A stretch of DNA of 46,281 nt from Halioglobus japonicus (lineage in GTDB: Bacteria; Pseudomonadota; Gammaproteobacteria; Pseudomonadales; Halieaceae). Location of the stretch: the NCBI GenBank assembly GCA_902705825.1, contig CACSIL010000034.1, positions 17,825 to 64,105 of the forward strand, given 5' to 3'. The notes under the pieces were generated by a model. The model made no database searches. It was not told where the DNA came from and was given only the letters and a program-made list of their open reading frames with translations. Below, one piece after another: positions 1 through 8,064 of this stretch (positions within the stretch are counted from its first letter, which is position 1; every line of letters starts with the position of its first letter). Position numbers and translations under genes: made by a program.

Positions 1-229
1 GACGCTATAGACATGATTCCCCCACCTTTGATTCCATTCTAGAACATCTTGTTCTCTTTACAAAGGACGGAAATCTCCAAATGATAAGCCCTTTAACACT
101 GTTCGCTTTCGGGCAGCAGCGGAAACCTCACATCTCTACTCATAATAGTCACCAATTAGTTAGAATTCTCTGCGGATGGAGTTTCAATTTGAAGCTTAGT
201 TTGCCGAACCACCTCTTCCGTAAACCGAA

Positions 230-532
230 TCATCTTACCTGCGGCTCAAAATCGACTTTGAGCGTGTAGCCGAGTACTCGCGCATAATCTTCGATTGTTG
301 AGAGCGTCGGTGAAACGTCACTGCTCAGACTTTCCAGTCGCGAAATGCTGGTCTTTTTAGTCCCCAGCATTTCCGCAACCTCTTCCTGTGTCTTGCCCTG
401 GTCTTTACGCATGAAGATCATTTTACGTTTCATTTCATAGACAGGCGAAAGCTCGTCGTATTTTGATTTTACGGCGGGGTCTTTCAGGGCTTTTTCTTTA
501 AAGCCGGAGAATGTCGGTCTTTTAGTGCTCAT
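230..532 (-). CDS. HTH (XRE/Cro-type) antitoxin of a type II toxin-antitoxin pair
   Basis: This 100-residue protein has a basic, helical N-terminal part and an XRE-type helix-turn-helix over about residues 35-90; the stretch KTQEEVAEMLGTKKTSISRLE is the recognisable core. It starts inside the end of the upstream toxin gene (11-base overlap), the toxin-first order typical of HigBA/RelE-Gp49 systems. By family knowledge it should bind and neutralise the toxin and repress the shared promoter. It lies next to mobilization genes, where such pairs often stabilise an element. The exact TA subfamily is inferred; the HTH assignment is firm. Confidence 0.85.
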   Translation of the reverse strand: MSTKRPTFSGFKEKALKDPAVKSKYDELSPVYEMKRKMIFMRKDQGKTQEEVAEMLGTKKTSISRLESLSSDVSPTLSTIEDYARVLGYTLKVDFEPQVR

Positions 533-869
533 TGTCTAATATCTCCTTCATGCGCTTGCGTGCAGTGTCCATATGCCGCTTGGGTATCTTGTTGTCCTTT
601 TTGATGACAGTTATGAGGATAATGATCTCATCACCTTTAACCGTACAAAATACAGATCGTGCAATACCTTCTTTACCCTTCGCCCGTATTTCGTATAAGC
701 CTCGTCCCAATGGCGCTGTATGCGGTCTGCCGATATCAGGGCCAAACTCCTCAATCAGTTCAGCAACCCGCAGGAAATTGGCGAGTATCCCTTTGGGAAG
801 TTCCAATGTCTCGGATTCCACCTTTTGACTGTAGAAGCTTATCGTCCATTTCATATTAGAAGTTACCAT
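522..869 (-). CDS. RelE/HigB-like (phage Gp49-type) toxin
   Basis: The 115-residue product matches the Gp49/HigB-like RelE fold by its pattern. It has an early FY..VESETLELPKGI helix, a GP-IGRPHTAPLGRGLYEIRAKGKEGIARSVF core with conserved Leu-Tyr-Glu-Ile-Arg, and a Lys/Arg-rich C-terminal helix (KRHMDTARKRMKEI). Family members cleave mRNA on the ribosome. The gene overlaps the HTH antitoxin gene by 11 bases, so the two are co-transcribed and probably translationally coupled. An alternative ATG at base 854 (MKWTISF) is as plausible as the ATG at 869; neither has a strong ribosome-binding site. The preceding relaxase gene ends 27 bases away on the same strand. Confidence 0.85.
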   Translation of the reverse strand: MVTSNMKWTISFYSQKVESETLELPKGILANFLRVAELIEEFGPDIGRPHTAPLGRGLYEIRAKGKEGIARSVFCTVKGDEIIILITVIKKDNKIPKRHMDTARKRMKEILDNEH

Positions 870-896
870 ATATGTTATCTTCGGTCAAGATAAAAA

Positions 897-2180
897 CTAC
901 CTCTCCAATCCCAAACCCCTGTGTCGGCCCCGCAGCTTTGGCTTGAAGTCCACTCTCTGGCGTTCTTGCAGCTGCACTTCATGGTATTGCTGCATGTCTT
1001 CGGAAAGCGTTTGGGTGTGGCTTTCGTTGAACGTGTTCAGGCGCTCAATTCTCGTCTCTAGCACGCGGCGCTGATCGAGTTGGCTGAATATCAGGCTGTC
1101 CTTCTCCTGCCTGTCGCGTTGATAGGCGAGCAGGGTTTCACATTCGTTTTGCTTACGTAGCTTGGTATGACGGCCTATAACCCGGTCGAGTACGCCCCGA
1201 AATCCTTTGTTGAACCGGGCCTGTCTCAGCTGGGTTTCGGCGTGCCAGCGCTGTTGCTGTTTCTCGGCCAGAGATTGACGATCCGCCCGGTGCTGTTCCA
1301 CCAGTTTCAGGTGTTTTTGTTCTATTTCCGACACGCGGCCCTGAATGGCACTGGTTTGCTGAGCTTGTAGCGCCTGAATATGGCCCGCCATCTCCTTGGC
1401 AATCTGCTCACTGGCTTCATCTACAGAGGGCAATTTCTCTATATCGGTGAGTTTTTTACGCACGTCCTTTGCTGGAATACCAAGCCATTTCTTGGATAGT
1501 GAGAACGGTTCACAGTGGTGATCAAGGGCTACAAAGCCACGCTGGTCACCTTTTGCCAGCGCATAGCCCCGTTCCTTTAATGCGCTCTGGAGCGCCGCTT
1601 GGGTGTCACTTATAGCCCAGCAATCCTGCAATGCGGCTTTGATCTTGCGGGGGTCTTTGCCCGTCCGCTTAGCCTGGTGCCATTGCTGCAGGGTGAAGTT
1701 TTTGGAGTCACGCTCCTGTGAACTGACAAAACCACGTGGCATAGCCCAGTCATGCTTGATATACAACTCGCGGGAGACGTCTTGCAGATTGAGCTTGTAG
1801 TAAGGCAGCTTGATCGCCTTCATTTCGGCACTGTTCGTGCGAGACCAGACAGCATGGGCGTGTCGGCGGCCTTTTTTCTCGTGAAAGACGATGGCGCGAG
1901 GTTGTGCTGTCAGTCCCAGCTTCTCTTCGACCTGATCAATCGCTGCTTCGAACTCTGCTGTCGAAACGTTCTCTCCCGGCGGTGGGTTAAGGCTGAGAGA
2001 GAACAGGAACTTTTTTGCCTTGGTCCCTCGGCTAACGGCATAGGCTTCATGCAGGGCCGAGACCAAGTCATCAGACACGAAGCCCCGCAGCTCATGCACC
2101 TCAACATGCTCGTTTTCGTCCTTGAGCAGATGCAAGGCAAGGTCTTTCGCACCGCCGCGCTGATTGCCGTGTAGGATCAT
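897..2180 (-). CDS. Relaxase/mobilization nuclease
   Basis: The 427-residue protein has an N-terminal relaxase domain (about residues 1-170) and a long charged, probably coiled-coil C-terminal half (residues about 250-410, rich in Glu, Gln, Arg and Lys). The metal-binding histidines are visible as VFHEKKGRRHAHAVW: His100, His107 and His109, the relaxase H...HxH motif. An obvious nucleophilic tyrosine near the N terminus is not apparent. Relaxases nick the origin of transfer and lead the strand into a recipient. The start codon overlaps the mobC stop (bases 2177-2180), so the genes are coupled. No coupling protein or secretion genes are in the window, so transfer would need a helper element. 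Confidence 0.88.
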   Translation of the reverse strand: MILHGNQRGGAKDLALHLLKDENEHVEVHELRGFVSDDLVSALHEAYAVSRGTKAKKFLFSLSLNPPPGENVSTAEFEAAIDQVEEKLGLTAQPRAIVFHEKKGRRHAHAVWSRTNSAEMKAIKLPYYKLNLQDVSRELYIKHDWAMPRGFVSSQERDSKNFTLQQWHQAKRTGKDPRKIKAALQDCWAISDTQAALQSALKERGYALAKGDQRGFVALDHHCEPFSLSKKWLGIPAKDVRKKLTDIEKLPSVDEASEQIAKEMAGHIQALQAQQTSAIQGRVSEIEQKHLKLVEQHRADRQSLAEKQQQRWHAETQLRQARFNKGFRGVLDRVIGRHTKLRKQNECETLLAYQRDRQEKDSLIFSQLDQRRVLETRIERLNTFNESHTQTLSEDMQQYHEVQLQERQRVDFKPKLRGRHRGLGLER

Positions 2181-2611
2181 CGCCCGGCCACCAGGTTCAC
2201 CATCGTGATTAACGTATCACGCATAGCCAGAACGGCTTCACAGGCCTCTTGTAGTAGTTGTTCGACATCCTCAGAGGGATCTAACGTGCCCATATTGGCG
2301 TGCTTGGCTATCTGGTTGAGATTGGACGCGTACCGTGTCTCACCCAATAGTGCCAGCATGGTCGCATATTGCTGGTCTTCCAGCGTGGGCTTCCTCAGTT
2401 CCCGGCGCTTCTCGGCCTGGTCGCCCAGCAAACGCTTACGGATGTAGGCACTCAACGACTGGTTACCTGCTAAGTCTTCAAGATAGGCTCTTTCCTCGGC
2501 GGTTAGGCGCAAGGAGAACGGCGGTGCACGTTTGGCTTTGCGTCGGGGGCTTCCTGAAGCCTGTTGGAAGTCGGCTGAGACCCGCAGCTTCAGCTGCTCT
2601 GCCGCGCTCAT
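2177..2611 (-). CDS. MobC-like relaxosome accessory protein
   Basis: This is a 144-residue protein. Its N-terminal ribbon-helix-helix-like part is basic (KAKRAPPFSLRLTAEERAYLEDLAG), and it is followed by the MobC signature ETRYASNLNQIAKHANMGTL at about residues 91-110. MobC proteins bind oriT and help the relaxase melt and nick DNA. The gene overlaps the relaxase gene by four bases downstream and a small open frame by four bases upstream, giving a compact three-gene unit. The start at 2611 lies in this ATGA overlap. Confidence 0.85.
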   Translation of the reverse strand: MSAAEQLKLRVSADFQQASGSPRRKAKRAPPFSLRLTAEERAYLEDLAGNQSLSAYIRKRLLGDQAEKRRELRKPTLEDQQYATMLALLGETRYASNLNQIAKHANMGTLDPSEDVEQLLQEACEAVLAMRDTLITMVNLVAGR

Positions 2612-2799
2612 GGCTGCGGCTCCTGAGGGTCTTGGAAGTAGGGGACGTGGTTTTCAAGGTACTCATTCCATTCCTCCAGAACTTCGAGAACAGAGTTCGA
2701 AGTTTCTCCCTCTGGGGGCACCATTTTTACATCGGCAGTTAACAACACTCCTATCTCACCATTAGCCCCTGCACTTTCATGGCTGCTTTCGCCTAGCAA
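2608..2799 (-). CDS. Small acidic protein at the head of the mob operon (uncertain)
   Basis: This 63-residue open frame is very acidic, with no recognised domain, transmembrane segment or Cys pair. The argument that it is a gene is its four-base ATGA overlap with the mobC start, the same coupling seen between mobC and the relaxase. It may also be the chance upstream extension of the operon leader. No function is proposed. Confidence 0.35.
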   Translation of the reverse strand: MLGESSHESAGANGEIGVLLTADVKMVPPEGETSNSVLEVLEEWNEYLENHVPYFQDPQEPQP

Positions 2800-2812
2800 G
2801 AAACATTTTGGC

Positions 2813-2836
2813 TATACTGCCCCTGAGGGCAGCATA
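2813..2836. other. Inverted repeat, candidate oriT/nic region
   Basis: TATACTGCCC and GGGCAGCATA face each other with a four-base CTGA centre (9 of 10 positions pair). The element sits 14 bases upstream of the first mob-operon start. The left arm begins TATACTGC, one mismatch from the YATCCTGY nic consensus known from IncP-type origins. An operator or attenuator hairpin for the mob operon is the alternative. Confidence 0.4.
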
Positions 2837-2887
2837 CGACTCAAAGCGGACATCGACAACCGAGGCTGCAAGAGAGAATCGACCACT

Positions 2888-3406
2888 ATGGAGTATCACA
2901 TACAGGCCGCACTAATTACGATTCTCCCAGCCACGCTGCTCGGTTTGTGGCTGATCTACTGTCTCATAATCAAAGAAAACCGATCGAAAAGTAAAGAGCA
3001 GCACGCTGGCTCATCCAAGGGGAAAAATGACGATAGCGTCCACGCGTTAAAGCGAGACGGACTTGGTCCGCTGGAGTTCCGTGGACGAAGGGTCGCGGAT
3101 TTGTCTTGGCCTTGGAGTAAAAACTCTCGCGAAGACACTGACATAATCTGCCGCATGGCATTATTTGAGAGTGAGTCTGGTAAATGGATAGCTGGTCACT
3201 GCCGGTATAACCTACAAGTAATGGTTAGGAATCCAAGTACTTCTACAGAAGAAGTATTTCATGACGCCATGGAATTTGGCTCACTGGAAGACGCTATCAA
3301 GTGGCTAGAGAAAGGAGAACTGGGGCGAGAAACATTTCTTGATGTTCTTTCGCACATAGCTCAAACCGATAGACAGTTTGTTGTGGACAGGTTGTTAAAG
3401 CTATAG
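2888..3406 (+). CDS. Membrane-anchored protein of unknown function
   Basis: This 172-residue protein has one N-terminal hydrophobic segment at about residues 7-28 (ALITILPATLLGLWLIYCLI), followed by a Lys/Ser-rich linker and a soluble domain of about 110 residues. I do not recognise the domain. It contains a GPLEFRGRRVADLSWPW stretch and several acidic helices near the C terminus. The gene is divergent from the mob operon, and the segment 2800-2887 is shared as a promoter region. GAGAG lies a little upstream of the ATG. It could be cargo of the mobilizable element or chromosomal. Confidence 0.55.
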   Translation: MEYHIQAALITILPATLLGLWLIYCLIIKENRSKSKEQHAGSSKGKNDDSVHALKRDGLGPLEFRGRRVADLSWPWSKNSREDTDIICRMALFESESGKWIAGHCRYNLQVMVRNPSTSTEEVFHDAMEFGSLEDAIKWLEKGELGRETFLDVLSHIAQTDRQFVVDRLLKL

Positions 3407-3511
3407 ATTGCTAGACAGCCAAATATATTTGATCAGCGAATCCGAGATGTCAGTAATGTCCGCTTCTGGCGCAGGCCGTCCGCTCAAATATTGAAATATG
3501 CTGGTTTTCGG

Positions 3512-3570
3512 GATCAAGAGGATCAAGGGGTCAGACTACTTGAAGGATCAAGGACTCTGACCCCTTGATC
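3512..3570. repeat. GATCAAGGGGTCAGA-family inverted repeat, copy 1
   Basis: GATCAAGGGGTCAGA (3521-3535) faces its exact reverse complement (3556-3570) across 20 bases; GATCAAGAG precedes it at 3512. The right arm ends eight bases from the stop of the PEP-CTERM gene at 3578, so the hairpin could also act as its 3' end. The same unit recurs across bases 3500-19250 and flanks the RAYT gene. Confidence 0.85.
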
Positions 3571-3577
3571 TCACTAC

Positions 3578-4231
3578 TTACGCTTTTTTGCGCCTTGCCC
3601 ACCCAAGGCCCGCAAGGGTAAGACTCACCAGGATGAGAGTTGCGGGGGCAGGGACTCCTGACGGCGGCGGAATAGCTACTTCGCGGTAAAACCAAGCGCC
3701 AGTGAAATCGGATGTGTTTGTCCTTGTTTCATTGTAGCCAGTGTAAGCGCGGTCCGATTCGTTTGGTAAATGAATTTCGTACAAGAAAGCCTGATAGGAT
3801 TCAGACCATGTTGGTCCGGCGGTGCTGCTCCACCCGTGGGTGGTAGTCAGCGTCGAATTGGTACTTGTCGGCCGCCAGCCATCTGCGTAGAAGGCCGGTG
3901 CCCACAGGGAGTCAATTTCAAAAAAGTCACTGGGACCGGGCCCTAAAGCCTCGGAACCAATGTAGGAATTGAATAGGCCGTTAATGTCGTCAACGGATGC
4001 CCAGCGCCACCCTCTCATATTATTACCATTGAGCGTTGCACCGTCCTGGCATTCTCCGGAAGGGCACGCGGACCATATATCCCACCAGGACAGATTGGTA
4101 AATAAATCCACCTGAGCCCACTCGTTACCATCAACAGTAACAGTATCTGCACCGCCAATCGGTAGAGCTGAAATACTGGATGCCCACCCACTGAATATCA
4201 GTACAGCCAGAACTCTCGTTATTGCTTTCAT
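3578..4231 (-). CDS. PEP-CTERM sorting-domain protein with a GAWFYRE-ending domain
   Basis: The 217-residue product starts with a signal peptide (MKAITRVLAVLIFSGWASSISA). It ends with a PEP-CTERM-type tripartite tail: a VPAPATL motif, a hydrophobic helix (ILVSLTLAGLG) and a basic end (ARRKKA). Exosortase/EpsH systems cleave such tails and send the protein to the surface or to exopolysaccharide. The middle contains EWAQVDLFTNLSWWDIWSAC, then CP.G.C..LNG..M.GWRWAS, and ends in GAWFYRE; the same domain occurs in the lipoprotein at 16844-17785. I chose ATG 4231 because AAGGACGG lies just upstream; the longer frame to 4321 would put 30 unlikely residues before the signal peptide. The ligand or function of the domain is unknown. 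Confidence 0.8.
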   Translation of the reverse strand: MKAITRVLAVLIFSGWASSISALPIGGADTVTVDGNEWAQVDLFTNLSWWDIWSACPSGECQDGATLNGNNMRGWRWASVDDINGLFNSYIGSEALGPGPSDFFEIDSLWAPAFYADGWRPTSTNSTLTTTHGWSSTAGPTWSESYQAFLYEIHLPNESDRAYTGYNETRTNTSDFTGAWFYREVAIPPPSGVPAPATLILVSLTLAGLGWARRKKA

Positions 4232-4414
4232 AAAGACCGTCCTTTGCCATTTATATGGGAGGTTAATATTCGCGCACCGCTTGAGCCATACTAGAGGAGT
4301 GAGTACTTTGCGCACCGGCATAATATGACTGAATGGAAATAAAATTGACCACTCTGTGATGTTTGTCCGGGTATGGGCCCGAATCCGAAGGTTTGAAGGT
4401 CTGGCTTCGACACC

Positions 4415-4858
4415 TCACTCCAGCGAACGAAGGAGGTTCAAGGTATTTCCGCGCATTTCATCTATCTGTTCGAGCACCATATCAACGGCCTCCTGACTTT
4501 CACCAAGGTCCTCCCAACTGTCCGACCAGGCTTGCTTCACTTTCAGTGAATTCTCAGGTATCGGCGACTCTAGCAATTGAGATAGGTCGTCGATGGTAAG
4601 AACAATTGTCCATCCAAGACGAGGATTTCCCCTAATCGTGGCATCCTGATCATAACGCCTGTGAAATATCACTTGTTGGAGTTCATTTAGCTTAAGCAAA
4701 ATTTCAAATGCGGCCTGTCTGTGGTTGCGATTATCCTCAGACTTTTCGTTTCGCCAGGTACTGTAGCTCAGTGTGGATAAAGCAATAACTAGACTAATAA
4801 TTGCGACAGCATTGCGCCTTACTTGACGCCAGATCGTGTTTTTATGGCCTGTCCCCAA
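4415..4858 (-). CDS. Membrane-anchored hypothetical protein
   Basis: The 147-residue product has a basic N terminus, one transmembrane segment (about residues 17-35, AVAIISLVIALSTLSYSTW) and a cytoplasmic or periplasmic helical domain with many Glu, Gln and Leu. No family is recognised. It lies between a PEP-CTERM gene and a transposase relic, with no operon partner on its strand. Coding likelihood rests on the sensible anchor-plus-helix architecture. Confidence 0.5.
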   Translation of the reverse strand: MGTGHKNTIWRQVRRNAVAIISLVIALSTLSYSTWRNEKSEDNRNHRQAAFEILLKLNELQQVIFHRRYDQDATIRGNPRLGWTIVLTIDDLSQLLESPIPENSLKVKQAWSDSWEDLGESQEAVDMVLEQIDEMRGNTLNLLRSLE

Positions 4859-4937
4859 GTTTTCTCTCCCAGATATAAGGTCTTTTTTAACTAGAACTGA
4901 ATATAGCTTGAATTCGCTCTAACACCTACCGTAATGA

Positions 4938-5301
4938 GATCAAGGGGGCAGACTCCTTCTAATGGTATCACCGGAATTAGCGCACTTTTGCGGGAGAATG
5001 ATGCGGTCTCTGCAAAGAGCTGTTTCTGGGCCTTGCACTTGAGCCGTATTAACGTCAGCAAAGTTATGACGTGAAGATCAATGCGAACTGGACCCAAGGA
5101 TGGCGAATGCACTGAGAGATGCCACGACGGAGGGCCGGGGATTTGGATCAGAATATTTCGCCGCCCATTTGCAAGCCTGGCCAATCTCGCTACTGTGTCT
5201 GCCGGACTGTTTAGATACCGAAAGTTGGGCAGAGAAACGATAAGCTAGCGTTACTTGATCAAGGACTCTGACCCCTTGATCCGCTGACCCCTTGATCCGG
5301 G
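4938..5301 (+). mobile_element. Decayed RAYT element (internal deletion) with its repeats
   Basis: The left end is GATCAAGGGGGCAGACTCC (4938-4956), a one-base variant of the RAYT-flanking repeat. Bases about 4963-5022 line up with the RAYT gene at 6685-6744 (shared GCGGGA.AATGATGC.GTCTCT). Bases about 5060-5200 line up with its 3' part at 6999-7160 (shared CACTGAGAGATGC and CAAGCCT.GGCCAATC.CGCT). About 250 bases between these parts are missing. The right end carries two TGACCCCTTGATCC units (5257-5298), as does the intact copy. Translation in the matching frame gives NALRDATTEG, against NSLRDATNKG in the RAYT. It is a dead relative of the element at 6392-7246, and fills most of the gene-free stretch 4859-5406. 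Confidence 0.8.
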
Positions 5302-5406
5302 TGGTGGATCTGCAGATAGTTGCGTTATCCTGTAAAAGTGCTTTATCAGTGGCGTGCAGCAATCGTCTAAAATTAATAAAAAACGTTACTAAATACGGAA
5401 CTACAC

Positions 5407-6384
5407 ATGAAAAGAGTTTATTCCTGGCCTTTGTTATTCCTGGTGGGCTTGATTCCGATACAGTCATTCAGTGCAGATAACGATGACTACTTTGAACAGA
5501 TTGAAGACGCCACGGGAGAGCCGCTCCAAACCAACATGAGCTACTATGCCGATCGAAAACTTCCGCCGATGCGCCTTACCGTCAGGGAACAGATCGAGTG
5601 GGGGGAGTTCGACGACACCGATGTCACAATGTTTCGGACCACGGCCACTGGCGCGATCGATATTCCCATTACAAAGAAATACTTTGCTGAAGTTTCCACG
5701 ACCGTAGGTATCACGAACACCAACTTCAGTGGTGATGGCCAGTTTATCGATACTGGCAAGAGTTCAGGAGCGCCCTGGAAAGACCTCTACGAATTCTCGC
5801 TGCGCTACCGCAGCCAGTATCTCATCAACGATGACTGGGGTTTGGTATTTGCGGGCTGGATGGTGTCGCGCTGGGAAGAGGGGGCAGGCTTCAACGACGG
5901 GGCGAGAGGTGCCGGCGCCACAGGCTTCAGCTATAAACTTGGAGACAATTTCAACTTCGTCGCCGGCGTCGCGGTTTCTTCCAAGCTCATAGGCAATGGC
6001 GTGAGCGTGAGCCCGTTCGGACAATTTTCCTGGAAGATCGACGAGCGGCACACCTTTTCGACTTCAGGGCTGGGTCTACAATTGCGGACCAAATGGAGCG
6101 ACGTCATCACGAGCAATGTCTATGCTAAGTATACGGGCCGACGTTGGCGCCTCGATGATCACAATGATGGCGTCGTCAGCGAGGGTTCGCTGCGTGACAG
6201 GAGAGTTCCGATCGGAGTGGGCCTGCAGTGGAAGTTTTCTCACGACTGGCAATTGCGTGGCGATCTTGGAGTTGTTGCCTACCGTCAGTTGAAAACCACT
6301 GACGACGATGGAGATACTGTTGATACGGTAACCAGCAATGCCCCGGGTGTCTTCGGAAGCCTGCAAGTGCGCAAGACATTCTAA
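5407..6384 (+). CDS. Outer-membrane beta-barrel protein, function unknown
   Basis: The 325-residue product has a signal peptide cleaved near QSFSA-DNDD. A barrel-like sequence follows, with alternating aromatic and polar strands (YEFSLRYRSQYLINDDWGLVFAGWM, FSTSGLGLQLRTKW, NVYAKYTGRRWRLD). It ends in Phe after LQVRKTF, the usual C-terminal signal for BAM-assembled barrels. No enzymatic motif is seen, so a porin, a structural barrel or an unassigned outer-membrane family are all possible. The gene stands alone between a RAYT relic and an intact-length RAYT, with a repeat eight bases after its stop codon. Confidence 0.7.
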   Translation: MKRVYSWPLLFLVGLIPIQSFSADNDDYFEQIEDATGEPLQTNMSYYADRKLPPMRLTVREQIEWGEFDDTDVTMFRTTATGAIDIPITKKYFAEVSTTVGITNTNFSGDGQFIDTGKSSGAPWKDLYEFSLRYRSQYLINDDWGLVFAGWMVSRWEEGAGFNDGARGAGATGFSYKLGDNFNFVAGVAVSSKLIGNGVSVSPFGQFSWKIDERHTFSTSGLGLQLRTKWSDVITSNVYAKYTGRRWRLDDHNDGVVSEGSLRDRRVPIGVGLQWKFSHDWQLRGDLGVVAYRQLKTTDDDGDTVDTVTSNAPGVFGSLQVRKTF

Positions 6385-6391
6385 TCAAAGT

Positions 6392-6416
6392 GATCAAGGG
6401 GTCAGACTCCTTGATC
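6392..6416. repeat. GATCAAGGGGTCAGA-family repeat, left flank of RAYT
   Basis: GATCAAGGGGTCAGACTCCTTGATC is an imperfect palindrome: GATCAAG at one end, CTTGATC at the other. It lies 78 bases upstream of the transposase ATG and eight bases after the outer-membrane gene. It is the counterpart of the inverted units at 7207-7246. Confidence 0.85.
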
Positions 6417-6494
6417 ACGCCCGCTTTTGATGTTCCCAAAGGTCTCTAATTTTGTTGTTCTTGGCTATCAAGTGCCACAAGACCTTGCCATTCA

Positions 6495-7198
6495 ATGCCC
6501 AGATTGCCACGCCTCTATGCCCCCGGCTGCGCCCATCACATTATCCAAAGAGGTAACAACCGCGCAGATTGCTTCTTCGAGAACGCTGATCGAGTTCGTT
6601 ATCTGGAATTCCTGGCAGAGGCATCGGTTAAGAACCGCGTCGCAATCCATGCCTATGTATTAATGACTAATCACGTGCACCTGTTGGTATCGCCAGACAC
6701 TCCAGAGTCCTGCGGGAAAATGATGCAGTCTCTAGGGAGGCGCTATGTCAGGCTTATAAACGATCGATACAAACGTTCAGGGACGTTATGGGAAGGTAGA
6801 TATAAATCTACCCTGGTGGATACAGACGCGTATTTTTTTGCTGTTTCCAGATACATTGAAATGAACCCGGTCCGCGCCGGGATAGCGACCGCGCCTCAAG
6901 AATATCCATGGTCCAGTTATCCTGCCAACGCCCTCGGCAAACGCAATTCCTTGTTAACCCCCCACAAACGTATCTGAACCTTGGGCGAGCCCCATACGAG
7001 CGTCAGCGCCATTATGCTGCGCTGTTCGAACGCGAACTCAACCCCAGAATATTGAACTCACTGAGAGATGCAACAAACAAAGGCTGGGCGTTCGGATCAG
7101 ATGATTTCATAGCGAAGTTACAAGCCTTGGCCAATCGCGCTCCTGAATCTGCCGGGTGGGGTGGAGACCGGAAGTCTGTCAACAAAGCTAGAAGCTAG
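6495..7198 (+). pseudogene. REP-associated tyrosine transposase (RAYT, Y1/HUH family), frameshifted
   Basis: The first frame (6495-6977) carries the Y1 transposase signature. It opens MPRLPRLYAPGCAHHIIQRG, has the HUH pair His60/His62 in NHVHLL, and a likely catalytic Tyr84 in GRRYVRLIND, followed by SGTLWEGRYKS. The family normally continues after LLTPH into an ALGR-type C-terminal domain. That domain (TYLNLGRAPYERQRHYAALF to the C terminus) is present but in another frame, up to 7198. The shift falls at about 6958-6966, next to a run of six C; the first frame then stops at 6977. No classical slippery heptamer is in frame, so a disabling mutation or sequencing error is more likely than programmed frameshifting. 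RAYTs mobilise short palindromic repeats, and matching repeats flank this gene. Confidence 0.88.
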
Positions 7199-7206
7199 AG
7201 TTTATT

Positions 7207-7246
7207 GATCAAGCACTCTGACCCCTTGATCCTGACCCCTTGATCC
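7207..7246. repeat. GATCAAGGGGTCAGA-family repeat, right flank of RAYT
   Basis: GATCAAGCACTCTGACCCCTTGATC is followed by a second CTGACCCCTTGATCC, opposite in orientation to the left-flank copy. The same doubled right end is present in the decayed element at 5257-5298, so the double unit appears to be part of the element's architecture. Confidence 0.85.
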
Positions 7247-7449
7247 TTGTTGTGATCGGGTGCTGTCAGGAATTCTTACACTATTCATTGGCTGTAGCGA
7301 TTTATTCGCGCTAAGTTACTGATTCTTATAGCATGGCGTGAATCTTGCGTTCTCACACGCTACTGGGATTACTCATCGCTGTGAAACCTTCGTTTGTTTT
7401 CCTCAGTTAGCGAATTGATGCCGTTAGCCCCTCCAAGGAGAAAAAGACA

Positions 7450-8064
7450 ATGCCAAAATGGATTTTTACGTTAGCACTATTTGTACTCATCACGAGCCAG
7501 GGCCTTACCGCAGTTGCCGCCCCAATTTTATCAGCAGATGGCAGTACGCTCTCGAATTTGGATGTCAACGGCACACTTTACGATGTCAGCTTTGGTGATG
7601 GCGTTATATCGGATTTATTCCCTGCCTCTGAAGTGAGTAGCCCTGGCTGGTATTCACTCGCCGGGGATGTCACTGCGGCGATATACGAGGCGCTCTTCAA
7701 CATTACACCTCTAATTGATCACACCGCTCTTCTGGGTTGCGAGGATGGCCCTGGCATACCGGGGTATGTTGGGCCCGAAGTCTGCATCGTTTTGACACCT
7801 GATAAATTAGTTCATTGGGGGCAATGGGGTGCTGACAATCTCGCTGTTGTAAACCAATTGGGCGTTTTTATCGGCCCCCCTCCAGCCGGCATAACGTCAT
7901 TGTCAGGCGATGCTGACACCGGGGCTTTGCACTTCTTGACGCTAGCCACATTTACGCAAGCGCAAGCTTCGGTACCCTCACCAGGCAGTACAGTTTTGGT
8001 TCTCATTGGGTTATTGCTGGTGCTAGGGAATTCATCGAGAGGGAATACAGTAGGCCGACTTTAA
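7450..8064 (+). CDS. Secreted protein with PEP-CTERM-like C terminus
   Basis: The 204-residue product has a clear signal peptide (MPKWIFTLALFVLITSQGLTAVAA). The C terminus is a variant sorting tail: VPSPGSTVLVLIGLLLVLG followed by an Arg-containing end. The mature part is beta-rich and short of Lys and Arg, with a Cys pair (LLGCEDG and EVCIVL). No domain family is recognised. AAGGAGAAAAAGACA directly precedes the ATG, a good ribosome-binding site. It is one of three PEP-CTERM-like products in the window; the exosortase itself is not in view. The gene converges on the DUF4105 gene. Confidence 0.7.
   Translation: MPKWIFTLALFVLITSQGLTAVAAPILSADGSTLSNLDVNGTLYDVSFGDGVISDLFPASEVSSPGWYSLAGDVTAAIYEALFNITPLIDHTALLGCEDGPGIPGYVGPEVCIVLTPDKLVHWGQWGADNLAVVNQLGVFIGPPPAGITSLSGDADTGALHFLTLATFTQAQASVPSPGSTVLVLIGLLLVLGNSSRGNTVGRL

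Noticed and set aside
1..229. Possible gene at the left edge
   Set aside because: The short open frame has no recognisable content, start signal or partner. I see nothing to annotate here.
5078..5467. A 129-residue minus-strand open frame
   Set aside because: It lies antisense over the RAYT relic and repeats, and overlaps the signal peptide of the outer-membrane gene. No protein-like features were seen.
6945..6985. Programmed -1 frameshifting in the RAYT gene
   Set aside because: The run of six C does not form a slippery heptamer in the first frame, and I found no obvious downstream stimulator. A mutation is simpler.
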